Made by a program: the position numbers and the translations under genes
Shown here: piece after piece, positions 1-6,233 of the stretch
Layout: each line of letters begins with the position of its first letter
How positions within the stretch are numbered: the stretch's first letter is position 1
NCBI GenBank assembly: GCA_964532865.1
Contig: CAZHJA010000040.1
Span: 1 to 8,176, forward strand
Source: CAZHJA01 sp964532865
Lineage (GTDB): Bacteria; Patescibacteriota; Microgenomatia; UBA1406; GWC2-37-13
Length of the DNA: 8,176 nt
Reading direction: 5' to 3'
Notes under the pieces: model-generated
Databases searched by the model: none
Seen by the model: only the letters and a program-made list of their open reading frames with translations
Told to the model about the DNA's origin: nothing

Positions 1-59
1 GTTTTCAAAGATTATTAATACTAAAAAATAAAATACAAATAAATCTTACGATATAGACT

Positions 60-78
60 GTTTAGAGCCTTGCTAAAC
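60..78. repeat. Inverted repeat over the first promoter's -35
   Basis: GTTTAG (60-65) and CTAAAC (73-78) form a perfect 6-bp inverted repeat around a 7-nt spacer. The right arm overlaps the candidate -35 hexamer TTGCTA (70-75) of the gene at 111. It could be an operator or a small hairpin. No T-run follows, so it is not a terminator. A repeat this short can also arise by chance in AT-rich DNA. Positions 1-59 show nothing else I can identify. Confidence 0.25.
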
Positions 79-98
79 TTGATATTTATTGATATACT
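70..98 (+). promoter_or_regulatory. Candidate sigma70-type promoter for the 88-aa gene
   Basis: TTGCTA (70-75) is separated by 17 nt from TATACT (93-98), a good housekeeping-type promoter. Transcription would begin near 104-106, leaving an untranslated leader of only about 5-7 nt before the ATG at 111. A second possible -10, TATATT (99-104), lies 6 nt from the ATG and would give a fully leaderless message, as seen for other genes in this window. Confidence 0.5.
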
Positions 99-110
99 TA
101 TATTTATTAT

Positions 111-377
111 ATGGCAAATAAAATAGAATGTAATTTTATGCCAGGTGAAGATAAGTGTCTTAAAGAAAGAAAAACAAGAAGATTAAAACCTTTAGCTCCT
201 TTTGGTTGTCACAATGCTTTTACTCGTGAAAGTAGATTACAAATTTGTAGATTATGTCCACTTTATTTTCTTGCAGTGTTTGAAACTATTGATTATTATA
301 GAATAACGCGTCGCCCTGGTTTAAAACAAAAAAAGGGTAACTTAATATTTCCACGTATTTCGATAGGAATGAAATAA
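111..377 (+). CDS. Unrecognised 88-aa basic, Cys-containing protein
   Basis: I do not recognise this protein. It is short, basic and soluble-looking, with no signal peptide or clear membrane segment. It has five cysteines, C7, C16, C33, C46 and C49; the last two form a CxxC (ICRLC), and H34 follows C33 directly. A metal site is therefore possible, but no named zinc-finger family is evident. The middle (about 46-58) is hydrophobic and the C-terminus is rich in Arg, Lys and Gly. Support for a real gene comes from an uninterrupted frame, a good promoter 12 nt upstream (TTGCTA-17-TATACT), and codon choice like its neighbours. No Shine-Dalgarno sequence is present, as elsewhere in the window. It stands alone: the next gene starts 173 nt downstream behind a possible weak terminator. 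Function is unknown; a chance ORF cannot be fully excluded. Confidence 0.6.
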   Translation: MANKIECNFMPGEDKCLKERKTRRLKPLAPFGCHNAFTRESRLQICRLCPLYFLAVFETIDYYRITRRPGLKQKKGNLIFPRISIGMK

Positions 378-387
378 TTCTGTTTTT
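366..387 (+). terminator. Weak candidate intrinsic terminator
   Basis: GGAAT (366-370) can pair with ATTCT (377-381), including one G-U pair, around a 6-nt loop. A G and a T5 run (383-387) follow. The stem includes the stop codon of the 88-aa gene and is thermodynamically weak, so this is only a candidate. Confidence 0.25.
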
Positions 388-550
388 CTTCATAAAAATA
401 ACTTTCAGTCTTTATAATCCAAGATTAACTTGTATTTAATAAACATTAAGAAATAAAAAAACCTTAGTGTTATTCTATTGATATCAATGTTCAACATACT
501 CTTGCAATTTAATGAAATATTCTCTAAAGTTATATTATTAAGTATTATTA
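378..550. other. Intergenic stretch with orphan -10, hairpin and palindrome
   Basis: No convincing gene lies here. There is a perfect TATAAT at 413-418 with a weak TTCATA (389-394) 18 nt upstream, pointing right. Next comes an imperfect inverted repeat, AACATTAAG (442-450) against CTTAGTGTT (463-471), with one G-U pair and a 12-nt A-rich loop, then the palindrome at 477-488. A second promoter-like pair, TTGCAA (502-507), 17 nt, TAAAGT (525-530), lies closer to the LPQTG gene. The region may be a structured 5' leader of that gene, a small RNA, or simply AT-rich spacer. Confidence 0.35.
477..488. repeat. 12-bp perfect palindrome, possible operator
   Basis: ATTGATATCAAT is a perfect 12-bp palindrome 62 nt upstream of the LPQTG gene's ATG (551). 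Its left half, TATTGATAT, also occurs just before the first gene of the window (87-95). Symmetric sites of this size can bind dimeric regulators, but no regulator gene is present in the window, so the role is a guess. Confidence 0.25.
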
Positions 551-796
551 ATGAGCTTTATGAAAAAAGTCTTAATTTGTATTGTTTTAATCTCAGCTTT
601 ATTTATATTCTCCCATAAAGTTAATGCCAGATACTTAGCTCAAGTAGCTACAGAAACTCCAACAACAGAACCTACAGCTACGCCAACTGGGGTATTGACA
701 GAATTGCCTCAAACTGGAAAAGTTCTTCCAATAATAATTACTGTTTCAATTGCAGGCTTTTTAATATACTACGGCTTTAGAGAGAAAATAATATAG
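551..796 (+). CDS. Mini LPXTG-type surface protein with signal peptide
   Basis: This is an 81-aa secreted, wall- or membrane-anchored protein of unknown function. An N-terminal signal peptide (about residues 4-26: MKK, a long hydrophobic core, then a cleavage-like VNA) is followed by a short Thr/Pro/Glu-rich linker (33-46). Then come the sortase-type motif LPQTG (52-56), a hydrophobic segment (about 59-74) and a positively charged end (R77, K79). This is the standard LPXTG sorting-signal layout, yet only about 25 residues remain between cleavage site and motif. A sortase would join the LPQT Thr to a wall or pilus amine; without one, the protein would be a bitopic membrane peptide. Met4 (560) gives a more usual signal-peptide start (MKKVL); the spacing does not decide between it and 551. 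No sortase gene lies in the window. The next gene starts 32 nt downstream but has its own TATAAT. Confidence 0.8.
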   Translation: MSFMKKVLICIVLISALFIFSHKVNARYLAQVATETPTTEPTATPTGVLTELPQTGKVLPIIITVSIAGFLIYYGFREKII

Positions 797-815
797 GAAA
801 TATTTAAAAAAAGAG

Positions 816-821
816 TATAAT
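816..821 (+). promoter_or_regulatory. -10 box giving a leaderless map-like mRNA
   Basis: A consensus TATAAT ends 7 nt before the ATG at 829, so transcription should start at or next to the A of the start codon. No good -35 stands 16-18 nt upstream; the region there is A-rich. No Shine-Dalgarno sequence fits into the 7-nt gap. Confidence 0.55.
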
Positions 822-828
822 TTGCCTC

Positions 829-1596
829 ATGATTATTAAGAATAAAGCTGAACTTAATGAATATCAAAGAATAGTTGATATTGCAACTAATATTCTATCT
901 GAACTCAAAAAAATCACAAAGCCAGGAATTTATCCTATTGAAATTGATAAAACTGCTGATAAGTTATGTACTAAATACAATGTTATACCTGCATTTAAAG
1001 GTGTAGGATCTAAAAATAATAAATATATGCATTCAACATGCATATCAGTAAATGATGTTGTAGTGCATGGTATACCAAGTTCAACAAGAAAATTAAAGCC
1101 AGGAGATATTGTTAATGTTGATTTTGGGATTATAAAAAATGGTTATGTAACAGACCATTGTTATACAAAAGGACTTGAGCCTTTAACAAGTGAAAAAAAG
1201 AAATTTATTAATATTGGTAAAAAAGCAGTACAGGCAGGAGTATATAAAGCTGTTGCTGGAAATAAAATAGGGGATATTGGTCATGAGATTTTTAGTATTG
1301 TTCGCTCCCAAGGGTATGATGTTGTAAAGCAATTTACAGGTCATGGTATAGGAAAAAACTTACATGAAAAACCAAATATACCTGCATTTGGAAATAAAGG
1401 GGAGGGCACAAAACTAAAAAAGGGAATGGTTTTATGTGTTGAAGCTCAAATTGTCCAAGGAAACGATGAAGTATGTTTTGATGATGATGGTTGGATTGCA
1501 AGAACTATTGATAAAAAACTTGCTGTAATGTTTGCTTACATGGTTGTAGTCCAAAGAAATAAACCATATATACTAACAAAAACAATGAATTGGTAA
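829..1596 (+). CDS. map: Type I methionine aminopeptidase-like protein, one metal ligand missing
   Basis: Methionine aminopeptidases remove the initiator Met from new proteins in the cytoplasm using a two-metal site in a pita-bread fold. The 255-aa length suits the type I bacterial family. Family landmarks by alignment with the E. coli enzyme from memory: VVHGIP with H80; D98 (VNVDFG) and D109 (YVTDH) as metal ligands; GHGIG with H172; LHE with H179; and E205 in GMVLCVEAQ, where the family usually has IEP. The final conserved motif, normally FEHT with the bridging Glu ligand, reads FAYM at 235-238. Glu is therefore Ala236 and the next His is Tyr237, with no frameshift because flanking residues stay aligned. 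Activity may be altered or lost; this could be a diverged paralog. The gene appears leaderless behind TATAAT and ends 3 nt from the convergent fbp gene. Confidence 0.85.
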   Translation: MIIKNKAELNEYQRIVDIATNILSELKKITKPGIYPIEIDKTADKLCTKYNVIPAFKGVGSKNNKYMHSTCISVNDVVVHGIPSSTRKLKPGDIVNVDFGIIKNGYVTDHCYTKGLEPLTSEKKKFINIGKKAVQAGVYKAVAGNKIGDIGHEIFSIVRSQGYDVVKQFTGHGIGKNLHEKPNIPAFGNKGEGTKLKKGMVLCVEAQIVQGNDEVCFDDDGWIARTIDKKLAVMFAYMVVVQRNKPYILTKTMNW

Positions 1597-1599
1597 TAC

Positions 1600-2547
1600 T
1601 TAAGTGTATTTTAAATACTCTTTTACATTATCTTGACTTCCTAAAATAATCGGAGCTCTTTGATGTACTGAAAAAGGCTTAATGTCTAAAGGATTTTTCC
1701 TATTACTTACGGCTAATCCACCTGCATTTTGAATTAAGAAAGATACAGGATTTATTTCATGCATAAGCCTTAACTTTCCTTGTTTATTATTCTTGTCTTT
1801 TGGGTACATAAAAATCCCACCTTTTATTAAGGTTCTATGAACATCAGCTACCATCGAACCAACATATCTTGCTTTTGAGTTTTTCTTTTTTCTAATATTA
1901 GAAAGGTACTTTTGAGTTGAATTATCAAATAAATCATAATGTGCACCATTTACTGAATATGTGTTTCCTGATTTTGGAATTTTAATATTAGGGTGCGAAT
2001 AAAGAAAGCTCCCTATACTTGGATCTAATGTAAATCCATGAACTCCATTTCTGCATGAATAAACAAACATCACGCTTGATCCATAAATAATATATCCTGC
2101 TGCAATTTGATCTTTTCCTTTTTGCAATATGTTTTTCTTGGCTTTATATATCGAAAATATTGTTCCAATATTAATATTTACATCAATATTTGAAGAACCA
2201 TCAAGAGGATCAAAAATAACAATATATTTTCCCTTTTTGTTTTTACTATATATTGGTTTTTCTAATTCTTCAGAAGCTAATGCATATACTTGATTACTGT
2301 TTAATAACATTTCAACTAATACACTATTACTTAACTCATCAAGCTTTTGAACATCTTCATCATAAACATTTTTTCTTCCAGTTGAACCTAATACATCAAC
2401 TAGTCCACTTCTTTTTACGTGACTTGCAATGATTTTGCTTGCAATTTCAATATGATTAAGAAGAATAGTAAAAGAACCAGTTGCTTTTTTTATCTTTTGC
2501 TCTTCTTGTAAAATAAATTCTGTAAGTGTTGTAACATGCTTATACAT
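1600..2547 (-). CDS. fbp: Fructose-1,6-bisphosphatase, class I
   Basis: This enzyme hydrolyses fructose 1,6-bisphosphate to fructose 6-phosphate in the cytoplasm, the committed gluconeogenic step. It is 315 aa, slightly shorter than the roughly 330 aa of E. coli Fbp. Visible class I motifs are ASEE (E93, E94); KGKYIVIFDPLDGSSNID around 105-122 with metal-binding D113 and D116; the substrate region YVGSMVADVHRTL (228-240), then GGIFMYP; and GKLRLMHEINPVSFL (257-271) with a metal-ligand Glu at 264. All main catalytic acids appear present. The gene starts 10 nt after the aldolase stop on the same strand, so both are almost certainly co-transcribed and their products act in sequence. AAGG touches the ATG directly, too close to serve as a Shine-Dalgarno site. 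It ends tail-to-tail with the map-like gene. Confidence 0.95.
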   Translation of the reverse strand: MYKHVTTLTEFILQEEQKIKKATGSFTILLNHIEIASKIIASHVKRSGLVDVLGSTGRKNVYDEDVQKLDELSNSVLVEMLLNSNQVYALASEELEKPIYSKNKKGKYIVIFDPLDGSSNIDVNINIGTIFSIYKAKKNILQKGKDQIAAGYIIYGSSVMFVYSCRNGVHGFTLDPSIGSFLYSHPNIKIPKSGNTYSVNGAHYDLFDNSTQKYLSNIRKKKNSKARYVGSMVADVHRTLIKGGIFMYPKDKNNKQGKLRLMHEINPVSFLIQNAGGLAVSNRKNPLDIKPFSVHQRAPIILGSQDNVKEYLKYT

Positions 2548-2557
2548 CCTTGTTTAT

Positions 2558-3478
2558 TTACCCTTTATATATCTTTAATGCATCCTCTAGCGACCTATCT
2601 TCAACAGTAAGCGCATATATTGCATTTGCAAGTCTTACTCCGTCTTTTAAAGACTTTTGATGAATATTTCTTCCAGTTGCATTTCCACTTGCTCCTGATA
2701 TATGAATTTGATCATAAAGTTGTTTTAAGAACTTTTCAGAATCAATGCTTGAGCCTCCTGCACAAATAAGTTTAGTTCTTCCAGCAGCTTTTACTGCTTC
2801 CTGCAAAGCAACACATCCATTTCCTGAATTTACTTTTGGCATATTAACTTTTACAAAATCTGCTCCTAAACATGATGCCATACCTGCTGCTCCTGCGATT
2901 AAATGTGCGTCTTTCTCATTTTCTACAGCTTTTCCTCTTGGATATGCCCATATAACTGCAATTAATCCATATTGATGAGCAGTATAAATGGCTTGTGCAG
3001 CTTCTTGAAGCATTGCTCCTTCGTATTTGCTCCCAACATATACTGTATATCCAATTCCCAAAATATCAAGTTTGCTGTTTTTTTTAAGTTCTGCAACCTG
3101 ATGAACATCAAAAAGAGTTTCACTCATTGGATCATCCATATTTGTTTTTACTAAGTTGGTTTTGGAATTAATTTTTACTAAATAGGGAACATCAGCATAA
3201 TCCATACCATATCTTGTAATTAATCCCATTTGTACAGCAAAAACTCCTATTTTAGCTTTTTTTGCTATTTCAAAAAGATGCTTTGGGTCTGCGCTTTCTT
3301 TTGAAATTCCCTGTCCATAAAAATCATCATTTAAGTGCTCCATTTTCTGATCACCTGCAAAAAGCATTAGTCTGCCTGTTCCATGAGTTAATTTCAAATA
3401 ATTCTTTATATATTCATCAGAAGAAGAAGGATGAACCTCTAAAGGAACTATTACATCACTTTTAGATATGTTTTTCAT
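2558..3478 (-). CDS. fbaB: Class I fructose-bisphosphate aldolase, archaeal/DeoC-LacD type
   Basis: This aldolase reversibly joins dihydroxyacetone phosphate and glyceraldehyde 3-phosphate into fructose 1,6-bisphosphate through a Lys Schiff base, with no metal. The 306-aa TIM-barrel protein shows the family landmarks in order: GDQKMEH (42-48) at the first strand; WAYPRG (177-182), whose Trp and Tyr match the active-site pair of the archaeal-type enzymes; ADFVKVNMP (206-214) with the presumed Schiff-base Lys K210; and phosphate-binding AGGSS (240-244) and SGNATGRNIHQ (264-274). It leads a two-gene unit with fbp 10 nt downstream, which argues for use toward sugar phosphates. Some archaea fuse both activities in one enzyme; here they are separate. 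The symbol is by family; a related sugar-phosphate aldolase of this superfamily is a less likely alternative. Confidence 0.9.
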   Translation of the reverse strand: MKNISKSDVIVPLEVHPSSSDEYIKNYLKLTHGTGRLMLFAGDQKMEHLNDDFYGQGISKESADPKHLFEIAKKAKIGVFAVQMGLITRYGMDYADVPYLVKINSKTNLVKTNMDDPMSETLFDVHQVAELKKNSKLDILGIGYTVYVGSKYEGAMLQEAAQAIYTAHQYGLIAVIWAYPRGKAVENEKDAHLIAGAAGMASCLGADFVKVNMPKVNSGNGCVALQEAVKAAGRTKLICAGGSSIDSEKFLKQLYDQIHISGASGNATGRNIHQKSLKDGVRLANAIYALTVEDRSLEDALKIYKG

Positions 3479-3552
3479 ATTTATATTTATTTATTACAAC
3501 TTATAATTATATATATAATATACAATTTGAATTAATTTTCAATCAAATATAT
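3479..3552 (-). promoter_or_regulatory. Spacer with probable promoter of the aldolase-fbp unit
   Basis: This 74-nt gap separates the kinase-phosphatase stop from the aldolase ATG. Reading leftward, TATAAT occupies 3511-3506, which would give a leader of about 20 nt; no good -35 stands before it. An AT-only inverted repeat, ATTTGA (3525-3530) and TCAAAT (3543-3548), lies just after the upstream gene and is too weak to call a terminator. Read-through from the kinase-phosphatase gene is possible. Confidence 0.35.
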
Positions 3553-4740
3553 TTAGATAAAATAATTAATTAAATCATGTGGTTTTTGCAAACTAAGATC
3601 ACTTTCAAAACTCACATCATACACAACAGATGCCCTCATTCCTGCTTTTTTTGCTGGGACAATATCAACATTAACTCTGTCTCCTATATATAGAATCTGA
3701 TGAGGTTTTAAATTAGTTTTTTTAATATATCCTTTAAATGCCTTTAAGTCTGGCTTATTACACCCAATATCAACAGAACTTACAATTGGATTAAATATAT
3801 TTGAAGGAATTCCAATAAGAGAAAGTTTCTTTTTAATATGTGATATTTTATTACTGTTTGAAAATATTGAAAAGCGAACTTGTTTTTTTAACTTTAAAAG
3901 CATATTTTTCAAAGCATCATCCTTGTGAATATATTTTGAAAGATTAGTATTGTCCCAAAAATCTAAACAAAACTTTAATCCGTCAATTCCAAGATAATCT
4001 AATGATTTAGTATTACTTTTTAATTTCTTTAATACTTTATTAAACTCATATTCAGCCTTATATCTACTTAATTTAAGCTTTGCTGCAACTAAATCCATTT
4101 GTTTTTTTTTCATTAATCTACCTATCTCTTTATTATTTGGATATAATGTACCATCAAGATCAAACCCTATCATTTTAATATCTTTAATCCATTTTGGCTT
4201 TATAACTACTTCAGTTCCATCAACAACATCTATCCCTTCTGACTTGGAGGGCCATGATAATAAGCCTTTTCCCCTTCTTTCTTCAAAGTAGCCATAAACC
4301 CGCTTCCAGCTCTCAAAGAATGTTTCTTTATTATTATCTCGTTTATTTACCTTTTTTAATCTTTTAACAATTTCTTTTTTTGGTGTTTTTAAGACAATAA
4401 AACAAATATTGTTCTTATCTATCTTTTCCAACAAAATAGCAATTGCCTGTTTTCTTCTTTTAGTATTTAAATGAGAAGCGTCAATAATAACTTTTTTTCC
4501 TTTTATAACTTTATCTACTGCCTGTTTATACATTGCCTTATTTACAATCTTTCTTTGCTTATAAATAACACTATCTCCTATTAAATCTAATTGTGAAGTA
4601 TTAAATAGTTTTTTCCGAATAAGATCTGCATTTAATAAGTGATAAGAATATTCTTTTGAAATTTTCTTTGCTAAAGTTGATTTGCCACTTCCAGGATAGC
4701 CAACCATAATAATAACTTTTTTTGGTAAAAAATCTGACAT
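3553..4740 (-). CDS. P-loop (polynucleotide-kinase-like) kinase fused to HAD phosphatase
   Basis: Two catalytic domains lie in one 395-aa chain. The N-terminal half (about 8-180) is a zeta-toxin/PNK-like kinase (AAA_33 type): Walker A GYPGSGKST (14-22), NADLIR (37-42) with D39 placed like the general base of T4 polynucleotide kinase, VIIDASH with D87, and a basic lid-like stretch (121-138). The C-terminal half (about 188-390) is a HAD hydrolase: FDLDGTLYP (193-201) with nucleophile D194 and acid/base D196, FSNSN (S294), CNKPD (K329) and GDRVNVD (D354, D359). A helical cap fills roughly 205-285. T4 Pnkp has the same kinase-then-phosphatase order and repairs RNA ends, but its phosphatase is not of this capped HAD-IA type. 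Sugar, nucleoside or metabolite substrates are equally possible. Both sites look intact. It diverges from cysS; no RNA ligase is nearby. Confidence 0.8.
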   Translation of the reverse strand: MSDFLPKKVIIMVGYPGSGKSTLAKKISKEYSYHLLNADLIRKKLFNTSQLDLIGDSVIYKQRKIVNKAMYKQAVDKVIKGKKVIIDASHLNTKRRKQAIAILLEKIDKNNICFIVLKTPKKEIVKRLKKVNKRDNNKETFFESWKRVYGYFEERRGKGLLSWPSKSEGIDVVDGTEVVIKPKWIKDIKMIGFDLDGTLYPNNKEIGRLMKKKQMDLVAAKLKLSRYKAEYEFNKVLKKLKSNTKSLDYLGIDGLKFCLDFWDNTNLSKYIHKDDALKNMLLKLKKQVRFSIFSNSNKISHIKKKLSLIGIPSNIFNPIVSSVDIGCNKPDLKAFKGYIKKTNLKPHQILYIGDRVNVDIVPAKKAGMRASVVYDVSFESDLSLQKPHDLINYFI

Positions 4741-4746
4741 CTAAAT

Positions 4747-4776
4747 AATGTAACACATTTTTTAAAAATATTTGAA
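4747..4776 (-). promoter_or_regulatory. Candidate promoter of the kinase-phosphatase gene
   Basis: Reading leftward, TTCAAA (4776-4771) and TACATT (4752-4747) are 18 nt apart, and the -10 ends 6 nt before the ATG at 4740. That spacing implies a leaderless transcript, as for cysS on the other strand. Both hexamers are imperfect. The 86-nt gap 4741-4826 would then hold two back-to-back promoters. Confidence 0.35.
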
Positions 4777-4811
4777 TAAATTTATGTTGTTAATAAGTAA
4801 TTTTAGTTTTT

Positions 4812-4820
4812 TGATATAAT
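4812..4820 (+). promoter_or_regulatory. Extended -10 promoter giving a leaderless cysS mRNA
   Basis: TGATATAAT matches the extended -10 consensus TGnTATAAT exactly, and its hexamer (4815-4820) ends 6 nt before the cysS ATG. No good -35 is seen, which an extended -10 can tolerate. Transcription would begin at about the start codon. Confidence 0.6.
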
Positions 4821-4826
4821 TTCAAT

Positions 4827-6233
4827 ATGAAGCTGTACAATACTTTAACTCGAAATACTGAAGAATTTAAGCCTCTTAATCCTCCAAATGTAACCTTTTA
4901 TACATGCGGTCCCACAGTTTATGATTATCCACATATTGGGAATATGAGGACATTTGTAACTTACGATATTTTAAAAAGAACTTTAAATTTTTTTGAATAC
5001 AAAGTAAAGCACGTAATGAACATTACAGATGTTGGGCATTTAACAGGTGATGATGATACTGGAGAAGATAAACTTGAAAAAGGAGCAGAAAGAGAAAAGA
5101 AGTCAGTTTTAGAAATAGCACAATTTTATACCAACATTTTCTATAAATACATAGAGGAATTAAACATTACACTTCCTGACATTACATGTAAAGCTACGGA
5201 ATATATAAATGAGATGATTGAGCTTGTTAAAGTATTAGAGCAAAAAGGATATGTTTATGAAACTAAAAATGCAGTATATTTTGATATTTCCAAATTTAAA
5301 AATTACGGTAAATTAAGTAGACAAAAGCTTGAGGATAAAATTAAAGGAGCAAGACAAGAAGTATATATTGATGAAAATAAAAAAAATCCTGCTGATTTTG
5401 CATTATGGATGAAAACTGTAGGAAGGTTTAAAAAGCATGAACTTTTTTGGAATTCTCCTTGGGGAAATGGCTTTCCAGGATGGCATATTGAATGTTCTGC
5501 TATGGCTTTAAAACATTTAGGAAATACAATTGATATTCATGCAGGAGGAGTTGAACATATTCCTGTTCATCATGAAAATGAAATTGCACAATCTGAAAGT
5601 GCAACTGGGAAACCATTTGTACGCTACTTTATACACTGTGAACATTTACATGTATATGGTAAAAAAATGAGCAAGTCATTAGGAAACTTCTTTACATTGG
5701 ACGATGTTAAAAATAAAGGAATTGAGCCTTTAGCCCTTAGGTTTTTGTATTTGCAGACACATTATAGACAACAGATGAATTTTACTTGGGAATCAGCACA
5801 AGCTGCTCAAGAAGCGTATCGTAATCTTAAAGAAATTATTCTTTCCCTAAAAAAAACAGCACTGCATAATTCAATACTTTCTCAAGAAAACTTAAAGAAA
5901 ATTGATAAATATAATTTGGAATTTGATAATTCAATTTCCAATGATTTGCAATTTCCAAAAGCAATTGCCGTAATGTGGAACATGATAAAATCTGATATTT
6001 CAGCAAAAGACAAGCTTGAACTTCTTTTAAAGTTTGATCAGGTGTTTGGATTGGGATTAAATAAAGTTAAAGACTATGAAATTTCTGATAAGATAAAAAG
6101 TCTTTTAAAAGAAAGAGAGAGAGCAAGAAAAGATAGAGATTTTGATAAAAGTGATGAAATAAGAAGTAAGATAAAAGAAATGGGTTTTGAAATTAAAGAT
6201 AAACTCCAAGGTTTTGAAATTAAAAAAATATGA
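4827..6233 (+). CDS. cysS: Cysteinyl-tRNA synthetase
   Basis: CysRS is a class Ia aminoacyl-tRNA synthetase that charges tRNA-Cys in the cytoplasm. The 468-aa length matches the family. YTCGPTVYDYPHIGNMRT (25-42) carries zinc ligand C27 and the HIGH-like HIGN (36-39). GWHIECSAM has zinc ligand C223, and HHENE (248-252) supplies H248 and E252. KMSKS lies at 280-284. The helical end, RERARKDRDFDKSDEIRSK (430-448), is the usual anticodon-proximal region of CysRS. The loop before HHENE reads GGVEHIPV rather than the common GG-D-L-FP form. The start is supported by the extended -10 only 6 nt upstream, implying a leaderless message. Its TGA stop overlaps the ATG of the Mur ligase gene (ATGA), so the two are surely co-transcribed and probably translationally coupled. 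Confidence 0.97.
   Translation: MKLYNTLTRNTEEFKPLNPPNVTFYTCGPTVYDYPHIGNMRTFVTYDILKRTLNFFEYKVKHVMNITDVGHLTGDDDTGEDKLEKGAEREKKSVLEIAQFYTNIFYKYIEELNITLPDITCKATEYINEMIELVKVLEQKGYVYETKNAVYFDISKFKNYGKLSRQKLEDKIKGARQEVYIDENKKNPADFALWMKTVGRFKKHELFWNSPWGNGFPGWHIECSAMALKHLGNTIDIHAGGVEHIPVHHENEIAQSESATGKPFVRYFIHCEHLHVYGKKMSKSLGNFFTLDDVKNKGIEPLALRFLYLQTHYRQQMNFTWESAQAAQEAYRNLKEIILSLKKTALHNSILSQENLKKIDKYNLEFDNSISNDLQFPKAIAVMWNMIKSDISAKDKLELLLKFDQVFGLGLNKVKDYEISDKIKSLLKERERARKDRDFDKSDEIRSKIKEMGFEIKDKLQGFEIKKI

Noticed and set aside
2745..3465. Three plus-strand ORFs (2745-2975, 2972-3154, 3262-3465) inside the aldolase
   Set aside because: They lie antisense to a well-conserved aldolase frame, show no family features and have no promoters. 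They are shadows of its codon pattern.
3525..3548. ATTTGA/TCAAAT inverted repeat as a terminator of the kinase-phosphatase gene
   Set aside because: The stem is A-T rich, has a 12-nt loop and lacks a T-run in the right direction.
6231..6233. TGA read as glycine (genetic code 25)
   Set aside because: No in-frame TGA interrupts the long genes, and the cysS TGA makes a classic ATGA overlap with the next gene, so TGA acts as a stop.
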